A stretch of DNA of 59,957 bases from Streptomyces acidicola. Its GTDB lineage: Bacteria > Actinomycetota > Actinomycetes > Streptomycetales > Streptomycetaceae. Made by a program: the position numbers and the translations under genes. The notes below the pieces were generated by a model. It saw only the letters and a program-made list of their open reading frames with translations. It did not search any database and was not told where the DNA came from. The stretch covers positions 1 through 59,957 of the forward strand of contig NZ_VMNX01000024.1 of assembly GCF_009377235.1 (NCBI RefSeq). Reading direction: 5' to 3'. Shown here piece after piece: positions 8,973-16,847 of this stretch. The number at the start of each line of letters is the position of its first letter. Position 1 is the first letter of the stretch.

Positions 8973-9307
8973 CGGGCGCCCCCGGCGGAGGCCGAGGGCA
9001 GGAAGTGCACCCCGCTCATGATGTGCATGGCGCCGCCGCGCCGGTACGGATGCAGCTTCGTACGGTGCTCCACATGGGCGTCGCTGTGCTCGAACTCCCT
9101 GAAGTGCTTCTCGTCGACCCAGTCGCTGATCACGTAGTACACCGACTCCTCCTCGGCGCTGCGCATCAGCCGCTGGCCCAGGTTGGCCGGGTGCCCGGTG
9201 ATGACGTTGCCGATGGACAGCCAGGTGCGCTCGAAGTCCGCCTCCATCCCCGGGTTGATCTCGAACCGCAGCAGGACCCGGAAGAGCTCGCCGTCGTTGT
9301 CCGGCAT
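8969..9307 (-). CDS. ABM-fold monooxygenase (second of two)
   Basis: A 112-residue ABM/dimeric alpha-beta barrel protein with FRVLLRFEINPGMEADFERTW at the start and YYVISDWVDEKHFREFE in the middle. It differs clearly from its neighbour, so the pair is not a recent duplication. Its type is common in pentangular polyphenol clusters, where one such enzyme makes a quinone. The start at 9307 lies 3 bp after the ketoreductase stop, and its stop overlaps the next start (ATGA). Confidence 0.8.
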   Translation of the reverse strand: MPDNDGELFRVLLRFEINPGMEADFERTWLSIGNVITGHPANLGQRLMRSAEEESVYYVISDWVDEKHFREFEHSDAHVEHRTKLHPYRRGGAMHIMSGVHFLPSASAGGAR

Positions 9308-9309
9308 CC

Positions 9310-10062
9310 TCAGATCCCCCCGTCCACTGCGATGGCACCGCCGGTCACGTACCGGGACAGGTCGCCGACGAGGAACAGCACCACGTCCGCGACCTCGTCG
9401 GGGGCGCCGAGCCGCCCCAGCGAGGTCAGCGCCCGGTACCGGGCCTGCAACGCCTCGTACTGCTCGGGCGGGAGTTCGGCCGCCGCCTCCGTCTCGATCA
9501 CGCCCGGGTCGACCATGTTGACCCGGATTCCGCGTCCGCCCAGCTCCTTGCAGAGCGACCGGGTCAGACCGATCAGGCCGGCCTTGGCGGCCGTGTAGTG
9601 AGCCCGCTGCGGGAGACCGACCGTGGCCACCCGGGAGCCCACATTGACCACCGACGCGCCCTCGCCGAGCAGCGGCAGCGCCTGCTGCGTCACCAGGTAG
9701 GCGGCCGTGAGATGGGTGTCGAGCACCCGGTGCCACTCGCCCTCGGGAAGCTTCTCGAAGGGGATGTGGCTGATGACACCGGCGTTGTTGACAACGGCGT
9801 CCAACGAGCCGTACCGGGAACGCGCCTCCTCCAGCAGCCGCCGCACCTGCGCCGGATCCCCGACGTCCGCACGGACCAGGTGGTGCTCGCCCGGTATCTC
9901 CTTCAGCTCGCGGGCGAGCGAGGAGGCCGCCTCGTTCTTCTGCCGGTGGCAGGTCAGGACGTTGGCCCCGGCCCGCGCCAGAGTGAGCACGATCGCCCGC
10001 CCGATGCCCCGGGTGCCGCCCGTCACCAGCACGTTCCGGTCCGTCAACTGCACGCTCGTCAT
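9310..10062 (-). CDS. Polyketide ketoreductase (SDR, FabG-like)
   Basis: A 250-residue classical short-chain dehydrogenase: cofactor motif TGGTRGIG (residues 14-21), an Arg after it that suits NADPH, NNAG in strand 4, and the catalytic Ser with Y-T-A-A-K in VNVGSRVATVG...HYTAAK. The C-terminus ends in the usual VTGGAIAVDGGI. In type II PKS operons the KR reduces one chain carbonyl. Together with a TcmN-type rather than an act-type aromatase, this points to the late-position reduction known from pentangular polyketides (C19-type KRs), though regiochemistry is inferred. The ATG at 10062 overlaps the cyclase stop. Confidence 0.9.
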   Translation of the reverse strand: MTSVQLTDRNVLVTGGTRGIGRAIVLTLARAGANVLTCHRQKNEAASSLARELKEIPGEHHLVRADVGDPAQVRRLLEEARSRYGSLDAVVNNAGVISHIPFEKLPEGEWHRVLDTHLTAAYLVTQQALPLLGEGASVVNVGSRVATVGLPQRAHYTAAKAGLIGLTRSLCKELGGRGIRVNMVDPGVIETEAAAELPPEQYEALQARYRALTSLGRLGAPDEVADVVLFLVGDLSRYVTGGAIAVDGGI

Positions 10063-10529
10063 GACCTCTCCACAGTCCGTGCGGCGGCGGCCGCCTCGAC
10101 GCGTTCCTTGATGTGCGCCATCTGCACGGCGCTGTTCTTCTCCAGGTGCGCGGCCATCGCCCGGTCGTCGAAGGGCATCTCCTCCTTCACGTGGAACTCC
10201 TGGACCCAGCGCATCTCCACGCCGCCGTCGGTCTCGCGGTAGTCCCAGAACAGGCGCATGAACTCGAACGGGCCGGTCTCCACCCGGTGCGCCCGCACCG
10301 TGCGGGTCGCCGGGTCGGCCGTGCGCAGCGAGACCCAGCTGTTCACCTCGCCGTTCTCGTCCGGGTACATCGTCAGGCGGAACCGCACGGTGTCGCCCTC
10401 GCGCTCCAGGACGTCGACCCGGGCGTACTCGGTGAACAGCCGCGGCCACGACTCCACGTCGTTGGTCATGTCCCAGACCAGGTCCATCGGCGCGTCGATG
10501 CGCACCGAGCACTCGGTGCGGGCGGTCAC
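10059..10529 (-). CDS. Aromatase/cyclase, TcmN/WhiE-VI type (SRPBCC fold)
   Basis: A 156-residue single-domain polyketide cyclase that should fold and aromatise the first ring(s) of the poly-beta-ketone on the ACP. The START-like pattern is clear: ECSVRIDAPMDLVWDMTNDVESWP at the N-terminus, RFRLTMYPDENG in the middle, and an extended C-terminal helix HLEKNSAVQMAHIKERVEAAA. The length matches the TcmN N-terminal domain and WhiE-VI. The GTG start at 10529 overlaps the ACP stop. A mono-domain enzyme of this kind rather than a didomain act-type one argues for a non-C9-reduced nascent chain. Confidence 0.9.
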   Translation of the reverse strand: MTARTECSVRIDAPMDLVWDMTNDVESWPRLFTEYARVDVLEREGDTVRFRLTMYPDENGEVNSWVSLRTADPATRTVRAHRVETGPFEFMRLFWDYRETDGGVEMRWVQEFHVKEEMPFDDRAMAAHLEKNSAVQMAHIKERVEAAAAARTVERS

Positions 10530-10789
10530 GAGGCCACCGCCCCGGGCAGCCGGCCGCGGACGTACTCGGCCAGCTTCCCGGGCGTGGTCAGGTCCTGGAC
10601 CGCGTCCTCGGGGATGGCCGTGCCGTACTCTTTGTCGATCTTGGCGACGATCTCCAGCAGGGCCAGCGAGTCGTAGCCCAGGTCGGTGAACTCGGTGCCG
10701 GCGATGTCCGACTCCAGGTCCACCGAGTCGTCGACGCCCACCGACGCGCGCATCACGCGCCGCAGGTCGTCCAGGGTGAAGTCCTGCAT
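10526..10789 (-). CDS. Acyl carrier protein of the type II PKS
   Basis: An 87-residue ACP. The 4'-phosphopantetheine attachment serine lies in LGYDSLALLEI; the preceding FTDLGYDS and following VAKIDKEYG are typical of aromatic PKS ACPs. I start it at ATG 10789 (QDFTLDDL) with GGAGGAACCC upstream. It is the third part of the minimal PKS, 133 bp downstream of KS-beta. That gap is unusually long for this operon and contains a long inverted repeat. Confidence 0.95.
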   Translation of the reverse strand: MQDFTLDDLRRVMRASVGVDDSVDLESDIAGTEFTDLGYDSLALLEIVAKIDKEYGTAIPEDAVQDLTTPGKLAEYVRGRLPGAVAS

Positions 10790-10814
10790 GGGTTCCTCCA
10801 GTTGGCGTGCCAGT

Positions 10815-10911
10815 GGGTGTTTCGAAAGTCCTGTGCGGTGCCCGCGGTGTCCGGTGCGCGCTCTCGGCGTGCCGGGCGCCGTGGGTGCTGTGCGGGACCT
10901 TCGAAACACCC
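10815..10911 (-). repeat. Inverted repeat between KS-beta and ACP genes (possible mRNA hairpin)
   Basis: GGGTGTTTCGAAAGTCC (10815-10831) and GGACCTTCGAAACACCC (10895-10911) are 17-bp arms around a 63-bp loop. On the mRNA-sense (minus) strand all 17 positions pair, one as G-U; on the other strand the same position is an A-C mismatch. Each arm contains the palindrome TTCGAA. This is the only sizeable gap inside the core operon. Confidence 0.7.
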
Positions 10912-10921
10912 CTAGGTGGGT

Positions 10922-12136
10922 TCAGTCCTGCACGGCCCGGACCACGAGGGCGGAGTTGAAGCCGCCGTGCCCCCGGGCGAGCACCAGCGCCGTGGAGACG
11001 GGCGCGCGCCGGGGGCGTTCGACCACCAGATCGATGTCGTAGTCCGGGCCGGGCTCGGTGACGTTGGCGGTGGGCGGGACGACGCCGTCGCGGATCGACA
11101 GCAGCGCCGCCACCACGTCGAGGGCGCCGGCCCCGGCGTACAGCCGTCCCGTCATCGACTTGGGCGCGGTCACCGGCACCCGGTGCGGGCCGAAGACCGC
11201 CGAGATCGCCTCGGCCTCCGCGCGGTCCAGGTGCGGGACCCCGGAGGCGTCCGCGAACACCACGTCCACATCGGCGGGGGCCACCCCGGCGTCCGCCAGG
11301 GCCCGTTCCATGGCGACGCGCAGCGTCGGCGGCCGCCCGCGCCCGGGGGCCGGGTCGAAGGTGGCGGCGTATCCGGCGATCTCGCCGTAGCGGTGCGCGG
11401 CACCGCGCTCGGCGGCCCGCCGCGCGTCCTCGACGATCAGAATGGCGCCGCCCTCGCCCGGCACATGGCCACAGGCGTCGGCGGCGAAAGGCAGATAGGC
11501 GCGGGCCGGGTCGTCGCGCCGGCTGAGGTGCCCGGGCAACTGGGCGACCAGGCCCGCCGGCGACATGGCCGACTCGGTCCCGCCCACCATGACCATCCGG
11601 TGCCCGCTCCGCAGCAGCCGGCGGCCCTGACCGATGGCGTCGAGGCCGCCGGCCTGCTCGCTGACCACGACACCGCACTGCCCGCGCAACTTGTGCCGGA
11701 TCGACAACTGCCCGGTGGTCGCCGCGAAGAACCAGGCGATCGACATGTAGGCGCCCACGTCCGAGGGCGAGCCGTTCCACAGGTTCTGCAGCTCCCGCTG
11801 GCCGAACTCCACGCCGCCGGTGGCGTTCGCCGTGACCACGCCCATCTCGTACTCGGGCAGCTCGGCCGGCACCACACCGGCGTCCTCGATCGCCATCTGC
11901 CCGGCCGCCAGTGCCAGATGACTCATGGCGGAGGTTTCCACCAGCAGCCGGCTCGGCACATGGTCCGCCGGATCGAATCCGCTGACCTCGCCGGCCAGCG
12001 TCACCGGGTACGACGAGGGGTCGAACCGCTCGATTCGGTCGATGCCGCTCTTGCAGTCCAGCGTCGCCGCCCAGTACGCCTCGGTGTCCGTTCCGTTGGG
12101 GGCCATCACGCCCAGTCCCGTGACCACGGCCGTCAT
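10922..12136 (-). CDS. Ketosynthase beta subunit / chain length factor
   Basis: A 404-residue thiolase-fold protein in which the KS active-site Cys is replaced by Gln ([13 protein letters not shown]161), the mark of a chain length factor. It forms the heterodimer with KS-alpha, setting chain length and supplying malonyl decarboxylation. Further KS landmarks are [24 protein letters not shown] and [17 protein letters not shown]. Its ATG overlaps the KS-alpha stop (ATGA), ensuring equal translation. Chain length was not predicted, because the gating residues would need alignment. Confidence 0.95.
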   Translation of the reverse strand: MTAVVTGLGVMAPNGTDTEAYWAATLDCKSGIDRIERFDPSSYPVTLAGEVSGFDPADHVPSRLLVETSAMSHLALAAGQMAIEDAGVVPAELPEYEMGVVTANATGGVEFGQRELQNLWNGSPSDVGAYMSIAWFFAATTGQLSIRHKLRGQCGVVVSEQAGGLDAIGQGRRLLRSGHRMVMVGGTESAMSPAGLVAQLPGHLSRRDDPARAYLPFAADACGHVPGEGGAILIVEDARRAAERGAAHRYGEIAGYAATFDPAPGRGRPPTLRVAMERALADAGVAPADVDVVFADASGVPHLDRAEAEAISAVFGPHRVPVTAPKSMTGRLYAGAGALDVVAALLSIRDGVVPPTANVTEPGPDYDIDLVVERPRRAPVSTALVLARGHGGFNSALVVRAVQD

Positions 12137-13404
12137 GCGGGCACCGCCTCGGGGTCGGCCACCACGATGGCGCTCTGGAAACCACCGAACCCGCTGCCGA
12201 CGGACAGCGCGACGTCCGTGCGGTGCTCACGCGCCGTCACCGGCACGTAGTCCAGGTCGCACTCGGGGTCGGGCCGGGTCAGGTTGGCGGTGGGCGGCAC
12301 CACGTCGTGCGCGACGGCCAGCGCGCAGGCAGCCACCTCGATGGAACCGATCGCGCCGAGCGAGTGCCCCACCATCGACTTGATCGAGCTCATCGGTACC
12401 CGGTAGGCGTGCTCGCCCAAGGTCGTCTTCACCGCCGCGGTCTCGTGCCGGTCGTTCTGCCGGGTGCCCGAGCCGTGGGCGTTGACGTAGTCGACGGCGT
12501 CCGGGTCGAGCCGGGCCTCGTCGAGGGCCACCCGGATTGCCTCCGCCATCTCCCGGCCGTCCGGCTTGAGCCCTGTCATGTGGTAGCCGTTGGCGCGCCC
12601 GCCGTAGCCGGCGATCTCGCAGTAGACGCGCGCGTCCCGGCGGCGGGCCGCCTCCAGCGACTCCAGGACGAAGAAGGCGGCGCCCTCCCCGAGGACCAGC
12701 CCGCGCCGCTCCGCGTCGAAGGGGCGGCAGGCCGCGTCGGGCTGGTCGTTGTAGGTCGAGGTGGCCTTGATGGCGTCGAAGCAGGCCAGGGTGATGGGGG
12801 AGATGGGCGCGTCGGTCGAGCCGGCGATCACCACATCGGCGCTGCCGTCGCGCAGTAGCGCCGTCGCGTGCCCCAGCGCGTCGATGCCCGAGGTGCACCC
12901 GGACGAGACCACCGCGGTCGGTCCCTCGGCCCCGCACGCCCAGGCCACCTCCCGCGCCAGCGAACTGGGCGCGAAGTAGTCGTACAGATGGGGCACCGCG
13001 TACTCGTGGTCGACGAGCCACTTGCGGCCGCCGTCGCTGACCACCCGGTACTCCTGCTCCAGGCCCATCGTGCAGCCCACCGCGTTGCCCACGGTGACCG
13101 CGGTGCGGGTCGGCTCCCGGGCGTCCAGGTCCAGCCCGGAGTCCAGCAGGGCCTCGCGGGTGGCCACGACGGCGAGCTGGGCGGCGCGGTCCATCCGCCG
13201 GATCTCCTGCGGGCTCAGCCCGTGCGCGGCCGGGTCGAAGTCGGCCTCGGCGGCCACCTGGCAGCGGAAGCCGGCCGGATCGAAGAAGGTGATGCGCCGG
13301 GTGGCGGTGCGCCCCGCCGTGAGCATCGACCAGAAGGCGTCACGGCCGACGCCTCCGGGCGCCACCACGCCGATGCCGGTGACGGCGACACGCGGGGCGT
13401 TCAT
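12133..13404 (-). CDS. Ketosynthase alpha subunit of the type II PKS
   Basis: A 423-residue ketosynthase. The nucleophile sits in [14 protein letters not shown] (C170); the two catalytic histidines are in [14 protein letters not shown] and [12 protein letters not shown]. It elongates the chain on the ACP together with KS-beta. ATG 13404 gives [17 protein letters not shown], the standard N-terminus; the longer upstream open frame runs into the cupin gene. The start overlaps the cupin stop. Confidence 0.96.
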   Translation of the reverse strand: MNAPRVAVTGIGVVAPGGVGRDAFWSMLTAGRTATRRITFFDPAGFRCQVAAEADFDPAAHGLSPQEIRRMDRAAQLAVVATREALLDSGLDLDAREPTRTAVTVGNAVGCTMGLEQEYRVVSDGGRKWLVDHEYAVPHLYDYFAPSSLAREVAWACGAEGPTAVVSSGCTSGIDALGHATALLRDGSADVVIAGSTDAPISPITLACFDAIKATSTYNDQPDAACRPFDAERRGLVLGEGAAFFVLESLEAARRRDARVYCEIAGYGGRANGYHMTGLKPDGREMAEAIRVALDEARLDPDAVDYVNAHGSGTRQNDRHETAAVKTTLGEHAYRVPMSSIKSMVGHSLGAIGSIEVAACALAVAHDVVPPTANLTRPDPECDLDYVPVTAREHRTDVALSVGSGFGGFQSAIVVADPEAVPA

Positions 13405-13835
13405 CGCGCGCCACCGACAGGCGGGGCCGGCTCGTCCGACCGCTCCGGCAGGAACTCCGTGTCGACGTGGCCCAGTTCGGGCCGCGGCGCCAGCGGTGCC
13501 AGGTGGAAGATGACCCGGGCCGGCTCGCCGCACAGGTTGACCATGCGGTGCCGCACGCCCTTGGGCACCATGACCGAGTCGTCCGCCGCCAGGTCGATCA
13601 GCTCCTCGCCGATCCGGATCTGCAGCCGGCCGGTGATGACGTACACGAACTCCTCGGAGTACGGGTGGAGGTGCTCGCACACGTACTCTCCGGGCTCCAG
13701 CGTGAGCGAACCGCCGAAACCCGACGTCGAGTGGACGGTGCGCGGACTGAGCAGGATGCGGACGTCACCGCCGCGCTTCCGGTTCGGTTCGACCGCGGCG
13801 CGGCTGACCTTGCGCACCACAGGTGGGGGAGTCAC
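13401..13835 (-). CDS. Cupin-fold polyketide cyclase-like protein (WhiE-ORFII/CurC type)
   Basis: A 144-residue single cupin. Motif 1 is visible as [21 protein letters not shown], with His-x-His and Glu metal ligands, and motif 2 as [11 protein letters not shown]. Genes of this kind sit immediately before KS-alpha in spore-pigment and pentangular clusters, and RemF of the resistomycin pathway is a cupin cyclase; a cyclisation or chain-positioning role is inferred. GTG 13835 is preceded by GAGGAGAAGAAC. It starts 42 bp after the TcmI-like gene and overlaps KS-alpha. Confidence 0.85.
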   Translation of the reverse strand: MTPPPVVRKVSRAAVEPNRKRGGDVRILLSPRTVHSTSGFGGSLTLEPGEYVCEHLHPYSEEFVYVITGRLQIRIGEELIDLAADDSVMVPKGVRHRMVNLCGEPARVIFHLAPLAPRPELGHVDTEFLPERSDEPAPPVGGAR

Positions 13836-13876
13836 GTTCTTCTCCTCGTCGCCGGGGACGCCGGCACCGGTGGCGT

Positions 13877-14203
13877 TCACCGGTTGGGCGTCCAGGTGTA
13901 GAAGGCCTCGGCCATGGCGTCCTTGGGCTCGCGCCAGTCGGGGTCGTACGGCGTCATGAACCGGGCGAGCTTGGTGTGGATGTCCTGGTAGAGGGGGTGA
14001 CTGCGGGCCCGGTAGAGGTTCTCGGTGATGTCCTGCTCGGCCTCGACCAACTGGAAGTACAGGCCGTGGAACCGGAACAGGGTGCGGCGCGAGACGCCGA
14101 CCATGTACGGCAGTTCGGTCGCGTCCGACTCGGCCCAGATCTTGGCCACCGCCTCGGTGTCCTCCGGGTTCATCTTCGCGACGACGAGGGTCCTGTGCGC
14201 CAT
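13877..14203 (-). CDS. TcmI-family polyketide cyclase
   Basis: A 108-residue protein with AHRTLVVAKMNPEDTEAVAKIWAESDATELPYMVGVSRRTLFRFHGLY, the characteristic TcmI/WhiE-VII pattern, ending EAFYTWTP. TcmI-type dimeric alpha-beta barrel cyclases close the late ring of tetracenomycin-like skeletons. It is the first gene of the core PKS operon, 27 bp after a candidate -10 with three SARP heptamers. RBS GAGGAGG precedes the ATG at 14203. Confidence 0.93.
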   Translation of the reverse strand: MAHRTLVVAKMNPEDTEAVAKIWAESDATELPYMVGVSRRTLFRFHGLYFQLVEAEQDITENLYRARSHPLYQDIHTKLARFMTPYDPDWREPKDAMAEAFYTWTPNR

Positions 14204-14229
14204 TGATGCCTCCTCGTTCCTGTGGGTCG

Positions 14230-14272
14230 ATCGTGCTGGTGGGGTCTCGAGCCCGTGTGAAGGGCGGCTGAA
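14230..14272 (-). promoter_or_regulatory. Candidate SARP operator and -10 of the type II PKS operon
   Basis: On the minus strand heptamers TTCAGCC, TTCACAC and TCGAGAC start at exact 11-bp steps, and after 8 bp comes CACGAT, identical to the -10 proposed for the type I PKS. The operator ends 5 bp from the stop codon of the upstream gene. It is the best example of the repeated SARP-type pattern in this cluster. Confidence 0.65.
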
Positions 14273-14277
14273 AGCCG

Positions 14278-14769
14278 TCAGCCGGTGATCCGGAACCGTC
14301 CGACCCGCACCCGCGAGCCGGCCAGCAGCAGCTCGTCACGGGTGGGCTGGCGGTCGCCGGGCAGCCCGACCCGCAGGGCGGCGACCGCGCCCGGGCCCTG
14401 CCGGCCGGCGAGGTCGCCGAGCAGGTCGGCGACCTGTGCCGGGTCCTCCACGACCCGCGGTTCGGCCGTCCGCCAGCGGCCCCGCAGGCGCAGCCGCACC
14501 GGCCGGCCTCCGCGCAGGTTCACGGGCCAGCCGGTGCCGACGCTGGTCGCGAGGATCTCGTCGCAGTCGTCGCCCCAGGGCCGGTAGGCCACCGGGATCC
14601 GGTAGCGGGTCCCGGTGCGGCGGCCGGTGTACTCGAGCAGCATCAGCCGCCGGCTGACGAGGACGTGCAGGGGCGACATCAGCAGCGGCCGCACGATCCG
14701 GTTGGCCGCGCGGGCGATCGCGACCGGCGGCGGTTTCCAGTCGTCGACGGTGTCGGCTCTCCCGCTCAT
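14278..14769 (-). CDS. Deazaflavin (F420)-dependent nitroreductase-like protein
   Basis: A 163-residue protein of the DUF385/Ddn fold. It shows VSRRLMLLEYTGRRTGTRYRIPVAYRPWG, the beta-barrel core with the arginine-rich turn that binds F420 phosphates in relatives, followed by TGWPVNLRGGRPVRLRLRGRW. Members reduce quinones or unsaturated bonds. Its ATG at 14769 overlaps the stop of the Tat-secreted protein gene. A reductive tailoring or redox-protection step is plausible; the substrate is unknown. Confidence 0.7.
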   Translation of the reverse strand: MSGRADTVDDWKPPPVAIARAANRIVRPLLMSPLHVLVSRRLMLLEYTGRRTGTRYRIPVAYRPWGDDCDEILATSVGTGWPVNLRGGRPVRLRLRGRWRTAEPRVVEDPAQVADLLGDLAGRQGPGAVAALRVGLPGDRQPTRDELLLAGSRVRVGRFRITG

Positions 14770-15680
14770 GCCAGTGTCACCAGCTTGTAGAAGCCGTCGA
14801 ACGCCCTGGGCCGGCCGGTGGTGGTGCTGGTGATCCACGAGCTGAGCACATAGCCACCGGGCCGCAGCGGCAGCCCCACCCGCGCCGAGCGGCCCGGGGA
14901 CAGCGGCGGGGACCCGGCGGCACCGCCGATGATCGGGTACGACGGCGGTGGGGTGCCGTCGCGCAGCGCTGCGAAGAACGCGTCCACCTCGGCGGCGGTC
15001 GTGCCCGGCCGCACGGGCAGCAGCACGGCCTCGTTGAGCACACCGGAGTCGTTGACGCACAGGTGCGTGCCGTTGGCGTGCAGTTGTCCGCCGCCGGACA
15101 CCCAGAACCCGGACGGGGTGTGCCGGATCACGTCCACGGGCACGGGAGGCTCCCCGCGGCCCACCCCCTCGACGGTCAGCCGGTGCGCGACCGGACGCTC
15201 GCTGCTGTCGAAGTCGTAGGCGATGAAGTAGTACGTGCCCGGCCACAGGATCTGGGTGAACACCGCGTCGATGCCGGGCTGGACCGCGGCACCGCCGAGG
15301 TTCACCGCCTCGCTCTCGACCACGGCGGCGGCCGCGGCGGCCTCGTCGGGCGTGGGCGCGTTCGTCATCGTGGTCAGGTCGTCGAGGTACTTGTCGATGG
15401 GGACCCGCAGCTGGACGAGCGGCAGCCCCATGCCGCCCTCCGTGGGCGTGCTGACCCGGAACGACACGGGTCCGGCGGGCACCTTGGCCGGCGCGGTGAC
15501 CGAGCCCGCGGCGACGACGACGTCGTACACGGAGGCCTTGCCGGACCGCGCGGCTGGGGCCGCGGCTGCCCGGGAGGCGCCGGGCAGCGCGCCCAGCAGG
15601 GCGCCCGCGGTCAGGCCGGCGCCGAGGAGCATCCGCCGCCTGGACAGGCCGGTGTCGGTGCTGAGGGGCAGAGAGGTCAC
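14766..15680 (-). CDS. Tat-exported protein of unknown function
   Basis: A 304-residue protein with a clear Tat signal (LSRRRMLLGAGLTAGALLGALPG) and a likely cleavage near residue 40. The mature part is beta-rich, with segments such as GTYYFIAYDFDSSERPVAHRLTVEG and GGYVLSSWITSTTTGRP that would suit two immunoglobulin- or cupredoxin-like layers, but I see no complete copper site and no family I can name. It lies between the O-methyltransferase and F420-type genes in one transcription unit. A periplasmic or surface role connected to the product is only a guess. Confidence 0.65.
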   Translation of the reverse strand: MTSLPLSTDTGLSRRRMLLGAGLTAGALLGALPGASRAAAAPAARSGKASVYDVVVAAGSVTAPAKVPAGPVSFRVSTPTEGGMGLPLVQLRVPIDKYLDDLTTMTNAPTPDEAAAAAAVVESEAVNLGGAAVQPGIDAVFTQILWPGTYYFIAYDFDSSERPVAHRLTVEGVGRGEPPVPVDVIRHTPSGFWVSGGGQLHANGTHLCVNDSGVLNEAVLLPVRPGTTAAEVDAFFAALRDGTPPPSYPIIGGAAGSPPLSPGRSARVGLPLRPGGYVLSSWITSTTTGRPRAFDGFYKLVTLA

Positions 15681-15749
15681 GGTACGGGTCTCCTTACGGG
15701 GTGGGGCATACGGCGATGGGTGACAGTCGGGGCAGGGGCTGCCGTACGG

Positions 15750-16793
15750 CTAGCCGGCCGTGCCGCCCTTGTGGCCGACGATCAGGGAGTCGGCGTCCGT
15801 CAGCGGCAGCGTCTCGGTGCGCTCGAAGCCCGCCTGCGCGAGCCAGCCGCGGCAGTCGGCGCCGGAGTACTCGGAGCCGCCCGCGGTGACCAGTTGCATG
15901 TTCAGGCTGAGCAGCAGGTTCTTCGGGTCGCGCCGCTCGTCGTCGATGAGGGCGTCGTAGATGAGGACCGCACCGCCTGCGGGCAGCGCGTCGTAGGCCT
16001 TGCGCAGCAGGGTCAGGCGCTGTTCGTCGTTCCAGTCGTGCAGGACGTGGCCGAAGATCAGCACGTCGGCGGAGGGCAGCGGGCCGGTGAAGAAGTCGCC
16101 GGCGTGGAAGTCGAGCCGGTCCGCGAGACCGAGCCGGGCCACGTGCTCGTCGAAGAACGGCTCCACCGGCGGGAGGTCGAAGCTGGCGCCCCGCAGGTGT
16201 GGGTGCTCCTTCACGATCGCGGCGGCGAGGTTGCCCCGGGCGCCGCCGATGTCGATGAACGAGGTGCGGCCGCTCCAGTCGAACTCCTTGGCCAGCGCGG
16301 GCCCGACCAGCGCGTTGGCGCCGTCCATGGCGATCATGAAGCCGCGGACCGCCTCCGGCTTGGAGTAGAAGTCGTCGAAACGCGTGGGCCCCTTCGTCTG
16401 CGGCGCGCCGGTGCGCAGCAGGTCCGTCAGCTGCGCCCACAGGTTGAACTGCCAGTTCAGCATCTTCAGGAAGCCGCCCCGGTAGGGCAGCTTGGCCTGG
16501 TCGAGGTAGAGGTCGGCGGCGGGGCTGTTGCGGTAGACGTCGCCCTCGCGCTCCAGCGCGCCGAGACCGACCAGCGCGTCCAGGAAGTCGCGGGTGGCGC
16601 GAGGGTGCAGCGAGAGCCGCTCACGGATCTCCGGCTCCGCTGCCGGCTTTTCGGCCAGCAGGCTGAACAGTCCGAGTTCGACGGCGCTGAGCAGGGTCTT
16701 GGACGCCCAGTAGCTCTGCCCGAGCTCCAGCAGGGCGGCGGCGTCGGGGGCGTCCGTGGCGTCGGACGCGCTGGGGGCGTGCGTGTCGGGCAT
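15750..16793 (-). CDS. SAM-dependent O-methyltransferase (CrtF/TcmO class)
   Basis: A 347-residue small-molecule O-methyltransferase. The N-terminal winged-helix dimerisation domain (residues about 20-100) is followed by the SAM motif TSFIDIGGARGNLAAAI, acidic D in ASFDLPPVE, and the catalytic-region VLHDWNDEQ motif in which His is the general base. Its length and order match aromatic polyketide OMTs. Start ATG 16793 is 54 bp after the amidotransferase-like gene, with no promoter seen, so they are probably co-transcribed. It should methylate a phenol on the aglycone. Confidence 0.9.
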   Translation of the reverse strand: MPDTHAPSASDATDAPDAAALLELGQSYWASKTLLSAVELGLFSLLAEKPAAEPEIRERLSLHPRATRDFLDALVGLGALEREGDVYRNSPAADLYLDQAKLPYRGGFLKMLNWQFNLWAQLTDLLRTGAPQTKGPTRFDDFYSKPEAVRGFMIAMDGANALVGPALAKEFDWSGRTSFIDIGGARGNLAAAIVKEHPHLRGASFDLPPVEPFFDEHVARLGLADRLDFHAGDFFTGPLPSADVLIFGHVLHDWNDEQRLTLLRKAYDALPAGGAVLIYDALIDDERRDPKNLLLSLNMQLVTAGGSEYSGADCRGWLAQAGFERTETLPLTDADSLIVGHKGGTAG

Positions 16794-16847
16794 GCGGAAC
16801 TCCCTGGGATGTGGGGCGGATGGAAGAACGGCGGGCGGCCTGAGGGC

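Noticed and set aside
13405..13680. Longer KS-alpha starting upstream at 13680
   Set aside because: The added residues overlap the cupin gene and show no KS similarity; ATG 13404 gives the standard KS N-terminus and an ATGA junction.
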